In this document: one piece after another, positions 8,448-15,834 of the stretch | How the letters are laid out: every line of letters begins with the position of its first letter | Position numbering within the stretch: the stretch's first letter is position 1 | Assembly (NCBI RefSeq): GCF_910577345.1 | Contig: NZ_CAJTMT010000015.1 | Span: forward strand, 1-36,174 | Direction: 5' to 3' | Source of the DNA: an uncultured Duncaniella sp. | Lineage (GTDB): Bacteria; Bacteroidota; Bacteroidia; Bacteroidales; Muribaculaceae | Length of the DNA stretch: 36,174 nucleotides | Made by a program: the position numbers and the translations under genes | The notes under the pieces: model-generated | The model's input: only the letters and a program-made list of their open reading frames with translations | Databases searched by the model: none | What the model was told of the DNA's origin: nothing

Positions 8448-8455
8448 CAAAGATA
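8448..8455 (-). promoter_or_regulatory. -7 box for the lipoprotein operon
   Basis: TATCTTTG on the minus strand, an exact fit to TAnnTTTG. The -33 element is not obvious. The implied 5' UTR is about 320 nt. Confidence 0.45.
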
Positions 8456-8514
8456 AGAAAAAAATGTTATTGGTGGGGCTATCCATGCCTATGTTTTTAA
8501 GCATGGAAAAAGAA

Positions 8515-8550
8515 TCAGGACACCTGAAACAAAGTGTTCAGATGCCCTGA
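8515..8550 (-). terminator. Terminator after the small membrane protein gene
   Basis: The inverted repeat TCAGGACACCTGAA / TTCAGATGCCCTGA (14-bp arms with mismatches) is followed on the minus strand by TTCTTTTT. It begins 12 nt past the stop at 8562. Confidence 0.7.
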
Positions 8551-8561
8551 GTTAAGGACTT

Positions 8562-8708
8562 TCAGCTAATTATGCTTGTGATTAGCAACCATATAAGCCA
8601 AATAACAACGATTATAAGCGGATTGATGCAGAACAGTATAAGTCCCACAACAATACAGACCGCAAGCACACCCCTTTCTGATGCGACATCTTTATGATTC
8701 TGATTCAT
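8562..8708 (-). CDS. Small membrane protein (48 aa)
   Basis: Short frame on the minus strand: MNQNHKDVASERG, then two closely spaced hydrophobic helices (VLAVCIVVGLILFCI and LIIVVIWLIWLLITSIIS), ending in TGA at 8562. The clean hydrophilic-head/hydrophobic-hairpin pattern, the terminator right after it and the terminator right before it (8723-8749) argue that it is real and monocistronic. Tiny proteins of this kind in mobile elements can be holin-like, toxins or exclusion factors; I cannot tell which. Confidence 0.6.
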   Translation of the reverse strand: MNQNHKDVASERGVLAVCIVVGLILFCINPLIIVVIWLIWLLITSIIS

Positions 8709-8722
8709 TGCATAAATAATAA

Positions 8723-8749
8723 GGGGACACCGCAATTAAGAGTGCCCCC
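8723..8749 (-). terminator. Terminator after the DUF3871 gene
   Basis: A GGGGACAC / GTGCCCCC stem is followed on the minus strand by TTATTATTT, 14 nt beyond the DUF3871 stop codon. Confidence 0.6.
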
Positions 8750-8762
8750 CCATGTTTCACAT

Positions 8763-9785
8763 TTAGTTGATAAACCACGAATAACGGTCGTCGCCATGCA
8801 GGGCGGCGTTGATGCCTTGTGCCACTTCCGTAGCATTGAAAGAACGGCCGAGAAAGCTATCTATGTAGCTACTCTTGTTTGCTCCGGTCAGGAGATTGTA
8901 GAACTTCCACATATCAATGTCAGAGCCATAAGAGCCAAAATCAGGGTCGCTGATATAGGCTTTTGCCACTGAATTGATTTGCGTGTCAGTTATCAGCAAC
9001 GGTGGAATGTTGCGTTGCATCTTCTGTGGCAGAGCCTGATACAGTCGCATTTTTCCAAGTATCTGACAAAACTGATGTTCAGACATTGTTGTGTTGCCAA
9101 GTGTGTGCATTAGATGTAGATGTTTGGCAGGGTTATAGCGGTTGAGCATCTCCAACACTCGCAGATAGAGGTCAGAAGTGTTTGAAACTTCTAACTGTTC
9201 CACGAATCCGTCAGAGGAAACACAGAGGTTGCAACACACGAGGTTTTTGAAGCCCACAAAGATTTTGAAACGCTCCACCGACTTTTTAGAGTAGAGGTTC
9301 ATGTGGTTGTAGGCACGTACACCGCCAACAGTCAGTGTGAGCTTGTTTCCCTCTACCGTTTCATAGATAGTGGGGATTTCGATGCAAAACATCATACGCT
9401 CATAGTAAATCGTTTTGTCTGATTCCAAGAGCTGATTTGCAGGCTTGTGTATCGCTTCGGGGATTCTTCCCTTGATTATGTGCGACACACGGATTTCAGG
9501 CTTTTCGATTGTTTCTCCGTTGTAGAACGTGCTGACCGCTTCCGCTACCGTTTCGATAAATGCAGGGTGTGAGATTGTCAGCTCATTGTCTTTGCTGAAC
9601 ACTGGCACTATACACTCATGTTTGAGGTGTGACAGTTCAACCGCTTTCGTGTTTGCTTCGATAAACGGAAGTGTCTTTTTCTCGTTTTGCGGAATGTCTG
9701 TTATTACCTCCGCGTCTGTTGCGTAGCTGTTGAGCCAACTGATTCTTTTAGGCTCAACCGCAGGTAAAATCATTAGATTTTCCAT
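8763..9785 (-). CDS. DUF3871 family protein
   Basis: 340 aa. Matches from memory the DUF3871 family, common on Bacteroidales integrative elements: HIIKGRIPEAIHKPA, YYERMMFCIEIPTI, LTVGGVRAYNHMNLYS, VCCNLCVSSDGF, YNLLTGANKSSYIDSFL and the terminal YSWFIN are in the expected order and the length is typical. The biochemical role is unknown; the family usually travels with replication or integration genes. No signal peptide or membrane segment. It has its own terminator at 8723 and a 355-bp gap upstream, so it is probably a separate transcription unit. Confidence 0.8.
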   Translation of the reverse strand: MENLMILPAVEPKRISWLNSYATDAEVITDIPQNEKKTLPFIEANTKAVELSHLKHECIVPVFSKDNELTISHPAFIETVAEAVSTFYNGETIEKPEIRVSHIIKGRIPEAIHKPANQLLESDKTIYYERMMFCIEIPTIYETVEGNKLTLTVGGVRAYNHMNLYSKKSVERFKIFVGFKNLVCCNLCVSSDGFVEQLEVSNTSDLYLRVLEMLNRYNPAKHLHLMHTLGNTTMSEHQFCQILGKMRLYQALPQKMQRNIPPLLITDTQINSVAKAYISDPDFGSYGSDIDMWKFYNLLTGANKSSYIDSFLGRSFNATEVAQGINAALHGDDRYSWFIN

Positions 9786-10039
9786 TTTGTAGCGAATTTT
9801 TAGAGGTTATTGAATATGAATTTTATCTTTATTTTCAAGTATGGAGGGGGGACTTTGAGTTTAGTGGACTCACACTTATAGCACTCTCTATAAAATTTAG
9901 ATCAGGATTTATTGAGATTACCAGCGTATCTGATTTCTGCGGAAATACAGATTTCGAGAATATTTAAATTTTCGACCTTAAAATTGTCATTCGCTATTTA
10001 TTCAGAAATAAGACATGAAAATTATTTGAGACAAAAAAA

Positions 10040-10065
10040 AACTCCGCAACCTTAGTTGCAGAGTT
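10040..10065 (-). terminator. Strong terminator after the helicase gene
   Basis: AACTCCGCAAC / GTTGCAGAGTT with a 4-nt loop is followed on the minus strand by an eight-T run, about 75 nt past the helicase stop. The rest of 9786-10140 is AT-rich with no gene seen. Confidence 0.85.
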
Positions 10066-10140
10066 GGTATTAGATTTTTGAAAAGGACATTTTTCAAATT
10101 CTCCCTATAAAGAGAGTTTTTGAGAGAAAATGTACCTACC

Positions 10141-11946
10141 TTAAATTAATGGCTCTAATAGTTGCATGGCTCTTTGTCCTTTGAGCGTGCACTCTCTCAC
10201 ATTGAAAAACTTTCTGATAGTCTGTGCTGTGACAGCTTCTTTGTGGTTGATGTCCAAAATATCATAGAAACGCAGAAGTTCTTGTTTTATAAACCTATTC
10301 TGATAGGTCTTTCCGCTCTCAAACGAATTTTTAAGTAGTTGAAAGAACTCTGCTCCCGATTCTTTTTTATGACGGGATTTAAGAATCATAGCCTCCTTTA
10401 TTCTCTTGGTAACATATCGGTTAGCTTCAATAACCTCTTTGCCAACTGTTTCGTATGCTTCAACGATAAATGGGTCTATCTGTCGAAGTTCTGCTATATG
10501 CGACTGCACCAATTCTGAATCTGTATCATTTTTAAGAGTTTCAAGAATTGAAACAATTTGCTCTCTTGTTTCTCGCACATCGCCTGATTTACTTCCTAAT
10601 CTCAATCTGTCGCTGTCGCCGAATTGGTAGATAAGGGCTGTAGCTCGGATAGGGTTTAGCGTTTCCGTTGCCTTATATCGTTCAAGAAGTATGTCGATAT
10701 TATTATAAGCTGACTTCACAAGTTCTTCATCGGTATAATTGTCTCTTGAGAAAAAGTCAATCTGACCGTTGCGCATCATTCGCTTAAAGGGCAAAACTTC
10801 CAATGCCGATTTATAAGCATATCTCTGTTCGATTGATGTTGCACAATCGTAGAGGTTTTGAAGTACCTTATAGGTGTGCTCACTTGCTTGCAGAAACTCT
10901 CGTATTCCCTCTTTTGTGCGGATTGGAAAACTGTTACGAGTGCAAACTACGTGGGTGTTCGTAGAAGTGCCATTGCGGAATCTGCCAATGGATTGTACGA
11001 CATCTGTTGTAGGGTCAATCGCAGTGTATTCCGAAAAATACGGTTCCGTAACGAACACTACATCAGGCTTTTCTGCAAGCTCTATATCAAGAGCTGTGTA
11101 GAATCGGCTCGTGAAGAAGTTGTACTGCTTCATGTGAGCCTTATCCCAATTTTCGTAAGCACACTTGAATCCTTTGCGTTTGAGTTTGTCCACGCTCTTT
11201 GTAGCACAGAATACTGCTGAATCTTTCTCAATACCCAACTTTTGAATAAGCTGGTATATCATATCCGTGCTGTTTATGAAGAAACATATTCTTCTCGGCT
11301 CGGTCTGTGCTTTCAGAATATGAGGAATAGTAACCTTTAAGGCTTCAAGCACGTTATTCGTGTGAATTATGGAAATATTCTTGCGATATTCATAATCTGG
11401 TATGATTTTAACAAGTGAAAAGCCTTGTTGCTCAAAGCGAGGGTCAGAGGGGATAATAGGGGTGGCTGATACCATTGCCTTGTTGTCAAACTTAAAGAAG
11501 TCCTCAATCGGCATGGTTATATCCTCTCGGTAGTCGTTGTCTTGCACATACTTCTGACATTCATCTAAAAGCATGAAGCAACGCACATAGGGATTTTCTT
11601 CAAGTACTTCAAAGGCTTGCTTAACCTTGTGGAAACTTTCGGGCGTTGAGAGAATCTTGATATTCTTCCTCTCGGCTATGGAACGTTCAAGATATTCAAC
11701 GACATCATCAACCGTCACTTTTTGCATGACACCGAAAAGATTGTCTTTCTTGTGTACTGTTGATTTGCACTTCCCTATTATTGCAGGCTGATTTGGCTCT
11801 ATGATGATAGAATCTCTTTTAGCCTTTATCTCGGAGTATGTGGCTCCAAGTCCTGTGAGGGTCTTGCATAGAATCGTATTTGATTCTATTGAATAAACAT
11901 CGGATAGATGTTGCCCTCGGCGAATAGGGATATTTATGATTTTCAT
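10141..11946 (-). CDS. Degenerate superfamily-2 (DEAD/DEAH-like) helicase
   Basis: 601 aa from the ATG at 11946 (the longer GTG start lacks support). SF2 motifs appear in order: a shortened P-loop-like TLTGLGATYSE (about 29-39) lacking the usual GKT, motif II LLDECQ (126-131), motif III SATP (160-163) and motif VI QSIGRFR (318-324). This architecture recalls element-encoded origin-binding or replication helicases more than RNA helicases. The C-terminal 250 residues are helical and unassigned. The degenerate P-loop is notable: the enzyme may still bind ATP through the GLGAT loop. The next gene upstream (12008-12526) is 61 nt away and likely co-transcribed. Role inferred: replication or maintenance of the excised element. 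Confidence 0.65.
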   Translation of the reverse strand: MKIINIPIRRGQHLSDVYSIESNTILCKTLTGLGATYSEIKAKRDSIIIEPNQPAIIGKCKSTVHKKDNLFGVMQKVTVDDVVEYLERSIAERKNIKILSTPESFHKVKQAFEVLEENPYVRCFMLLDECQKYVQDNDYREDITMPIEDFFKFDNKAMVSATPIIPSDPRFEQQGFSLVKIIPDYEYRKNISIIHTNNVLEALKVTIPHILKAQTEPRRICFFINSTDMIYQLIQKLGIEKDSAVFCATKSVDKLKRKGFKCAYENWDKAHMKQYNFFTSRFYTALDIELAEKPDVVFVTEPYFSEYTAIDPTTDVVQSIGRFRNGTSTNTHVVCTRNSFPIRTKEGIREFLQASEHTYKVLQNLYDCATSIEQRYAYKSALEVLPFKRMMRNGQIDFFSRDNYTDEELVKSAYNNIDILLERYKATETLNPIRATALIYQFGDSDRLRLGSKSGDVRETREQIVSILETLKNDTDSELVQSHIAELRQIDPFIVEAYETVGKEVIEANRYVTKRIKEAMILKSRHKKESGAEFFQLLKNSFESGKTYQNRFIKQELLRFYDILDINHKEAVTAQTIRKFFNVRECTLKGQRAMQLLEPLI

Positions 11947-12007
11947 GTTTTGATAGTTTATGAGAGTGGAGATAGGAGAGATTATCCCCACTCTCGGTTA
12001 GCATTGG

Positions 12008-12526
12008 TTATCTAATAAGACCCTTATCAAGAAGATACTCACAGAGTTCTTCGGTACGCTCAACACGGAAGCTGATTATTCCATGTCTGAAAGACGCTAC
12101 TGCGGAAAGTTTACCGCTACGGTCACGGAGCTGTGGGGTAAACTGAATGTTGCCCAGTTTGTTCTCAACGAACATTTTGAGCATTTCCGTTTTGAACGTG
12201 TTGGCATCTGAATAATCTGATTTTTCCAACTGCATAGGGTCAAGGGAAAAGTCCTCGGTTTTACCCTCTTTCAGATAGCCCATGAGCCACTGAAAGTTTT
12301 GTGGATTGAGTTGATACCCAAACCACTCTGTTGTTTTGCTCTGCGGATAGACAACTTCATATCCGAAGCGGTCAATTCCAAATGATAGGATTATTCTCTC
12401 CCCACGATTCATCATGGCTTTTAGCTCGTTGTGAGCCTCGGTGTTGGGATACACCGTTTCTGATGTTGGCTGTACAAAAGCCATATTATATTTCTCCATA
12501 TTATATTCTTTTAGGAGGTATGACAT
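12008..12526 (-). CDS. Element-encoded protein of unknown function
   Basis: About 172 aa. Three starts are possible (GTG at 12541, ATG at 12526, ATG at 12499); I took 12526 but the sequence does not decide. No signal or membrane segment. The sequence (RIILSFGIDRFGYEVVYPQ, WFGYQLNPQNFQWLMGYL) suggests a mixed alpha/beta fold that I do not recognise. It precedes the helicase by 61 nt and shares its promoter (-7 box at 12584), so it may be a helicase partner. Confidence 0.6.
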   Translation of the reverse strand: MSYLLKEYNMEKYNMAFVQPTSETVYPNTEAHNELKAMMNRGERIILSFGIDRFGYEVVYPQSKTTEWFGYQLNPQNFQWLMGYLKEGKTEDFSLDPMQLEKSDYSDANTFKTEMLKMFVENKLGNIQFTPQLRDRSGKLSAVASFRHGIISFRVERTEELCEYLLDKGLIR

Positions 12527-12583
12527 TTGTAATCTACCCACTCATTAGCTATGCGCACTTGCCATTTGTTTTGGATTACGATG

Positions 12584-12591
12584 CAAAATTA
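12584..12591 (-). promoter_or_regulatory. -7 box for the helicase operon
   Basis: TAATTTTG on the minus strand fits TAnnTTTG, about 55 nt upstream of the chosen start. No clear -33 element. Confidence 0.45.
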
Positions 12592-12675
12592 CTGCGGATT
12601 AAGAGGGGCTTTAGAGAGTAAAAATCAGGTTGAATTCTACTCCCCCTGAAATTGCGATAGCCATAAAATGAGAAA

Positions 12676-12706
12676 AGCCCCATATCTCGATTGGAGAAAT
12701 GGAGCT
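12676..12706 (-). terminator. Terminator after the 12728 gene
   Basis: Minus-strand stem AGCTCCATTTCTC / GAGATATGGGGCT with a 5-nt loop and TTTTCT following, 20 nt past the stop codon. Confidence 0.65.
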
Positions 12707-12727
12707 TGTGTAAGTGCTTGAGACGGA

Positions 12728-13549
12728 TTAAAGACTTGGGTATATTCCTGACCGAGCCATAATCTCCTTGCCTTTATATTGTTTGAAGAATCCTTTTAAG
12801 GCTTCATCATCGTTCAGAAAATTGGGGTTTCGAGATAGGCGAGTGTGATATATTAGATTAGAAATGAGGATATTTTTGTTGAATGAGATAGGAGTACATT
12901 TTTTCGCTCTACCCTTATATTGGGGATTTATCTCAAAAAAGTACCTCAATATTGATGCAAAATACCATACTAACACAGAGTTTGATTCTTCTGAATCAAT
13001 AAGTATCTGTGAGGTATTATCTATGGCAAGAGTTGTCAGATTATCTTTTTCTGACTCATAGCCATGTCTAATCCATTCTTCTATCTTGGAAACGACTGTT
13101 TTATTTGAAATTATAGACTTTGACTTTCCTGATTTTACCGTAATTTGAACCTTATTCTCATTTGATAATACTGACAGCAGTTGTGCAATCTGTGTGCCAA
13201 CAGAATCTGCAAATTCATAGCCTGAGAAACAAGCATCACAAGCATAATCAAAACTAAACATAACCAATAGCCAAAATGCATCAGGGTCTAAATTCAATCC
13301 TTTTATAGTGGCTTGCAAGTCTATGTCCGTTATAAATTCCTCATATCTATATTGGCATGGAATCTCGCCACTGTTATATCTTTCCTGAAACACAAACAGG
13401 GCATCATCGGGAGCAGTCAACTTTATAATGCTTGGGAATAACATCACTAAACCGTCAGGGGATATATACGGTTCTCCCTTTCCTCTTATAAGATTGATTA
13501 TATATTGGAATGGCTCTTTATTCGTGGATATGTCGAGGGGTGATTTCAT
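12728..13549 (-). CDS. Element-encoded protein of unknown function
   Basis: 273 aa, Asn- and Ser-rich, no signal peptide. A helical, aromatic central stretch (AFWLLVMFSFDYACDACFSG) is followed by a hydrophilic region and a second helical region (VLVWYFASILRYFFEINPQY). I do not recognise the family. It lies between the helicase operon and the integrase with its own terminator on each side, and a -7-like TAACTTTA about 20 nt upstream. It may be a regulator or accessory factor of the element. Confidence 0.6.
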   Translation of the reverse strand: MKSPLDISTNKEPFQYIINLIRGKGEPYISPDGLVMLFPSIIKLTAPDDALFVFQERYNSGEIPCQYRYEEFITDIDLQATIKGLNLDPDAFWLLVMFSFDYACDACFSGYEFADSVGTQIAQLLSVLSNENKVQITVKSGKSKSIISNKTVVSKIEEWIRHGYESEKDNLTTLAIDNTSQILIDSEESNSVLVWYFASILRYFFEINPQYKGRAKKCTPISFNKNILISNLIYHTRLSRNPNFLNDDEALKGFFKQYKGKEIMARSGIYPSL

Positions 13550-13583
13550 GTGCCGGAGATTTTAGATATGTAAAGTTACGAAA

Positions 13584-13611
13584 AATCCGCCTATCTGTAG
13601 GTAAGCGGATT
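13584..13611 (-). terminator. Terminator after the integrase gene
   Basis: AATCCGC / GCGGATT stem with a 14-nt loop, followed on the minus strand by TTTC, 24 nt past the integrase stop. Confidence 0.6.
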
Positions 13612-13634
13612 CTGTAAATATGTGGATTCTGCAA

Positions 13635-14834
13635 TTATAGCAAGTTTTTCATGGCATTGTCTATCTGCTCATTGTCGAAGCTGTCAAGGTAAATCTGCGT
13701 TACTCGTTCAGAGCTATGCCCCATGATTTCACGGATTACGGCTGTTGATACCCCTGCCTTTTTCATCACAGTTGCTTGGCTGTGCCTTGCAACGTAGGTA
13801 GTCAGAGTTAGAGGTAAGCCAAGTTCCTCGCCAATCTCTTTCAGTCGCTTGTTCACTTTGGATATAACCTTGTGAATACGATTGGACTTCTGTATCTCCG
13901 TTTCGTGGAAGTCAGATAGGATTGGGAACAGATACGGACTATCTTTGCGTTGATACTTCTTTATAAGCTCAACGGCTTGCGGTTGCAGAGGGATTTTGAT
14001 TAGCTTGCTTGTCTTATGTCGCTTATAGACTAACTTACCCTCAATGATATTGGCAGAAGTAAGATTGGCTATGTCTATGAAGTTGATACCACCACAGTAG
14101 TATGTGAAAGCGAAGATATCAATAGGGAATCGCATATAGCGGTTAGTGGACTTGTAGGCGAGAATACGGTCAATGTCCTCTTTAGAAAGAGAGCGTTTTG
14201 CGGTGTCCTCATGCAGTCGTGCCACCTTATACTTCTTAAAAGGGTAGTCGGCAGAATCTACTATATCTTCTTCCATAGCCAAATTATAAATGGCTCGTAG
14301 TGTTCTGAATCGTATGCCGATTGTATTCTCTGCCAATCCTTGTTTGCGTAGCCATGTTTCGTATCTGCGTAGGAATGAAACATCTATATCTGAAAAACAG
14401 ATGTCAAGGTGCTTGTTGAACGATAGAAGCGAGTTATAGACTTGCTTAACAGAGAGCATATAGCCACGTCTGCCCTCATCTGTGAGCCGTTGAATTTGCT
14501 CATAGAATAGTTCATGCACGGTTTTTGGTTTAACTCGCTTCGCCTTATCCTCAATTAAAGTGCTTGCAGTAAACTCTTTACGCTCGGATTTTAGTTTAAC
14601 TATCTCTGTGGAAAGCTCACTTGTCTTATTAGCAATCAGTTTGCTAAGATACTCAAAATTAGGACAGTTAGGTTTTAGCGTATTCCTCTCAAAGTTCCAA
14701 TACTTAGGATTGACGGACACACCTAAGCTCTTGTACTTCTTTTTGCCGTCTTTGCAGATTCGCACCATTAGAGGGTGTTCACCGTTTGCAAGAGTTTTCG
14801 ACTTGTAACACACGATGTTAGCTGTAACATTCAT
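13635..14834 (-). CDS. Tyrosine recombinase (integrase), Bacteroidales IntDOT-like
   Basis: 399 aa, full length for the family. N-terminal arm-binding domain (1-90, with SLGVSVNPKYWN), SAM-like core-binding domain (105-200) and catalytic domain (215-395). Catalytic residues visible: K274 region (KRHKTSK), R350 in TTYVARHSQ, H373 in MGHSSE and the nucleophile Y382 in IYLDSF. The first conserved arginine is replaced: the box reads YYCGGINFIDIANL, with Asn near 251 where other recombinases have Arg; the same loss is known in CTnDOT IntDOT. The ATG lies immediately left of arm-type repeats and about 115 bp from the tRNA-Phe it uses as attachment site. Confidence 0.92.
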   Translation of the reverse strand: MNVTANIVCYKSKTLANGEHPLMVRICKDGKKKYKSLGVSVNPKYWNFERNTLKPNCPNFEYLSKLIANKTSELSTEIVKLKSERKEFTASTLIEDKAKRVKPKTVHELFYEQIQRLTDEGRRGYMLSVKQVYNSLLSFNKHLDICFSDIDVSFLRRYETWLRKQGLAENTIGIRFRTLRAIYNLAMEEDIVDSADYPFKKYKVARLHEDTAKRSLSKEDIDRILAYKSTNRYMRFPIDIFAFTYYCGGINFIDIANLTSANIIEGKLVYKRHKTSKLIKIPLQPQAVELIKKYQRKDSPYLFPILSDFHETEIQKSNRIHKVISKVNKRLKEIGEELGLPLTLTTYVARHSQATVMKKAGVSTAVIREIMGHSSERVTQIYLDSFDNEQIDNAMKNLL

Positions 14835-14835
14835 A

Positions 14836-14866
14836 CGGTTTACTTGGTTTAACTCTCGGTTTAACC
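14836..14866. repeat. Integrase arm-type direct repeats, right end
   Basis: CGGTTTACTT (14836), TGGTTTAACT (14845) and CGGTTTAACC (14857): the last two are 12 bp apart and match the left-end pair in sequence, spacing and orientation. They abut the integrase start codon, so integrase binding here could also repress its own gene. Confidence 0.65.
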
Positions 14867-14912
14867 ATGGGCTACCGTGGGGCTGTCGCAGGGTGTGGGA
14901 GGGAATAAAAAA

Positions 14913-14939
14913 AGAGAGTCAGAATTTATCTAACTCTCT
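14913..14939 (-). terminator. Terminator of tRNA-Phe
   Basis: AGAGAGT / ACTCTCT stem followed on the minus strand by seven T, 11 nt beyond the tRNA 3' end. Confidence 0.75.
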
Positions 14940-14948
14940 GATTTTCAG

Positions 14949-15002
14949 GTGGTGCCACCAGGAATCGAACCGGGGACACAAGGATTTTCAGTCCTTTGCT
15001 CT
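14949..15002. repeat. Attachment-site core repeat, proximal copy (attR)
   Basis: 54 bp identical to 6639-6692. After integration this copy restores the tRNA-Phe gene. Confidence 0.85.
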
Positions 15003-15022
15003 ACCAACTGAGCTATGGCACC
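14950..15022 (-). tRNA. tRNA-Phe (anticodon GAA)
   Basis: 73 nt forming a full cloverleaf: acceptor GGTGCCA/TGGCACC, D-stem GCTC/GAGC, anticodon stem AAGGA/TCCTT with loop CTGAAAA, and T-arm with TTCGATT. CCA is not encoded. It has a perfect Bacteroidetes promoter upstream and a terminator downstream. Serves as attachment site for the element to its left. Confidence 0.96.
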
Positions 15023-15073
15023 TTATATGTTTTTACAAGAAGGAAACGATGTTGTTTTTCCGTTTTTGCGTTG

Positions 15074-15105
15074 CAAAGGTAGGGGTTTTATTTGGAGTGT
15101 GCAAA
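15074..15105 (-). promoter_or_regulatory. Promoter of tRNA-Phe
   Basis: Minus-strand TTTG (15102-15105), 20-nt spacer, TACCTTTG (15074-15081): an exact match to the Bacteroidetes -33/-7 consensus. The 15106-15289 interval otherwise shows no gene. Confidence 0.8.
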
Positions 15106-15289
15106 TTTTTTATAAACTTTTTTCCAATTCTATGTGTTTTTCGAGTGTTTTCTGAGTTTTAGATATATTTTTGGCGTGTTTTACTGCATTTTGATATTTA
15201 AAATTTGGTCCGGATTGTGCTGTTTGTATTCATTACTTACATCGGTGCTTAAATGTATCAGTAAACTTTTGCGACTATATCAAAAACGC

Positions 15290-15330
15290 AAAGACCTCCG
15301 CTTTATCCAAAAGGATTGGCGGAGGCCTTT
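15290..15330 (-). terminator. Terminator for the GltD-like/GH43 transcript
   Basis: AAGACCTCCGC / GCGGAGGCCTT long stem; on the minus strand it is followed by TTTGCGTTTTT. It lies about 500 nt past the gltD-like stop, beyond the 38-bp repeat array, so the array would be transcribed as a 3' UTR. Confidence 0.75.
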
Positions 15331-15385
15331 AACATATCTCTAAACTATCAGTCTGCTTTCAAAACCGATAATTCTGAAAATCATC

Positions 15386-15810
15386 AATCGAATTTCAAAT
15401 CCAACCGAATTCCGGAATATATCAATCGAATCTCAAAATCTAATTGAATTCCGACTCTATCAATCGAATTTCAAAATCCAAACTGAATTCCGGAATACAG
15501 CAATCGAATTTCAAATCCAACCGAATTCCGGAATACATCAATCGAATCTCAAATCCAACCGAATTCCGGAATACATCAACCGAATTTCAAAATCTAACTG
15601 AGTTCCAGAATACACCAATCGAATTTAAAAATCCAATTGAATTCCGAATCCATCAACCGAATTTCAAACCCAACTGAGTTTCGGAATACGTCAATCGAAT
15701 TTCAAAACCGATGAATTCCGAAAACCGAAACCATCGATCAAATTTCAAACCTAACTGAAAACCGAAACCATTAATCGAATTTCAAAACCGACTGAATGCC
15801 GGAATACATC
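15386..15810. repeat. Tandem array of about eleven 38-bp degenerate repeats
   Basis: Consensus unit in two halves: AATCGAATTTCAAAATCCAA then CCGAATTCCGGAATACATC. Units begin at 15386, 15424 and so on to 15773, mostly 37-40 bp (one of 43), with no unique spacers, so it is not a CRISPR. Units in the middle are nearly identical; those at the right end are more diverged. Flanking partial units occur at about 15352 and 15811. Forward frames through it encode a repetitive Asn/Ser/Glu/Phe peptide that I take to be spurious. Confidence 0.93.
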
Positions 15811-15834
15811 GATCTGAATCGATTGGGGCTATCT

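Larger units (their letters stand above)
6639..15002. mobile_element. Integrated genetic element at tRNA-Phe (about 8.4 kb)
   Basis: Bounded by identical 54-bp direct repeats (6639-6692 and 14949-15002) covering the 3' two thirds of tRNA-Phe, including the anticodon stem-loop where tyrosine recombinases usually cross over. The integrase gene lies next to the intact tRNA. Arm-type repeats of GGTTTAAC with a 12-bp period occur inside both ends, in the same orientation and about 110-120 bp from the anticodon. Cargo: two lipoproteins, a 48-aa membrane protein, DUF3871, a degenerate helicase, two unknown proteins and the integrase, all on the minus strand. No relaxase lies within these limits, so spread would need trans-acting help or another route. 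The DNA to the left also looks mobile, so this may be one of two tandem insertions. Confidence 0.82.

Noticed and set aside
8483..8506. CCATGC/GCATGG hairpin as a terminator
   Set aside because: No T-run follows on either strand; the true terminator is the neighbouring 8515-8550 structure.
15444..15677. 77-codon plus-strand frame with repetitive Asn/Ser/Phe peptide
   Set aside because: It is a by-product of translating the 38-bp repeats; no start context and no similarity to a protein family.
15386..15810. Possible CRISPR array
   Set aside because: Repeats are contiguous and degenerate, with no unique spacers and no cas genes.
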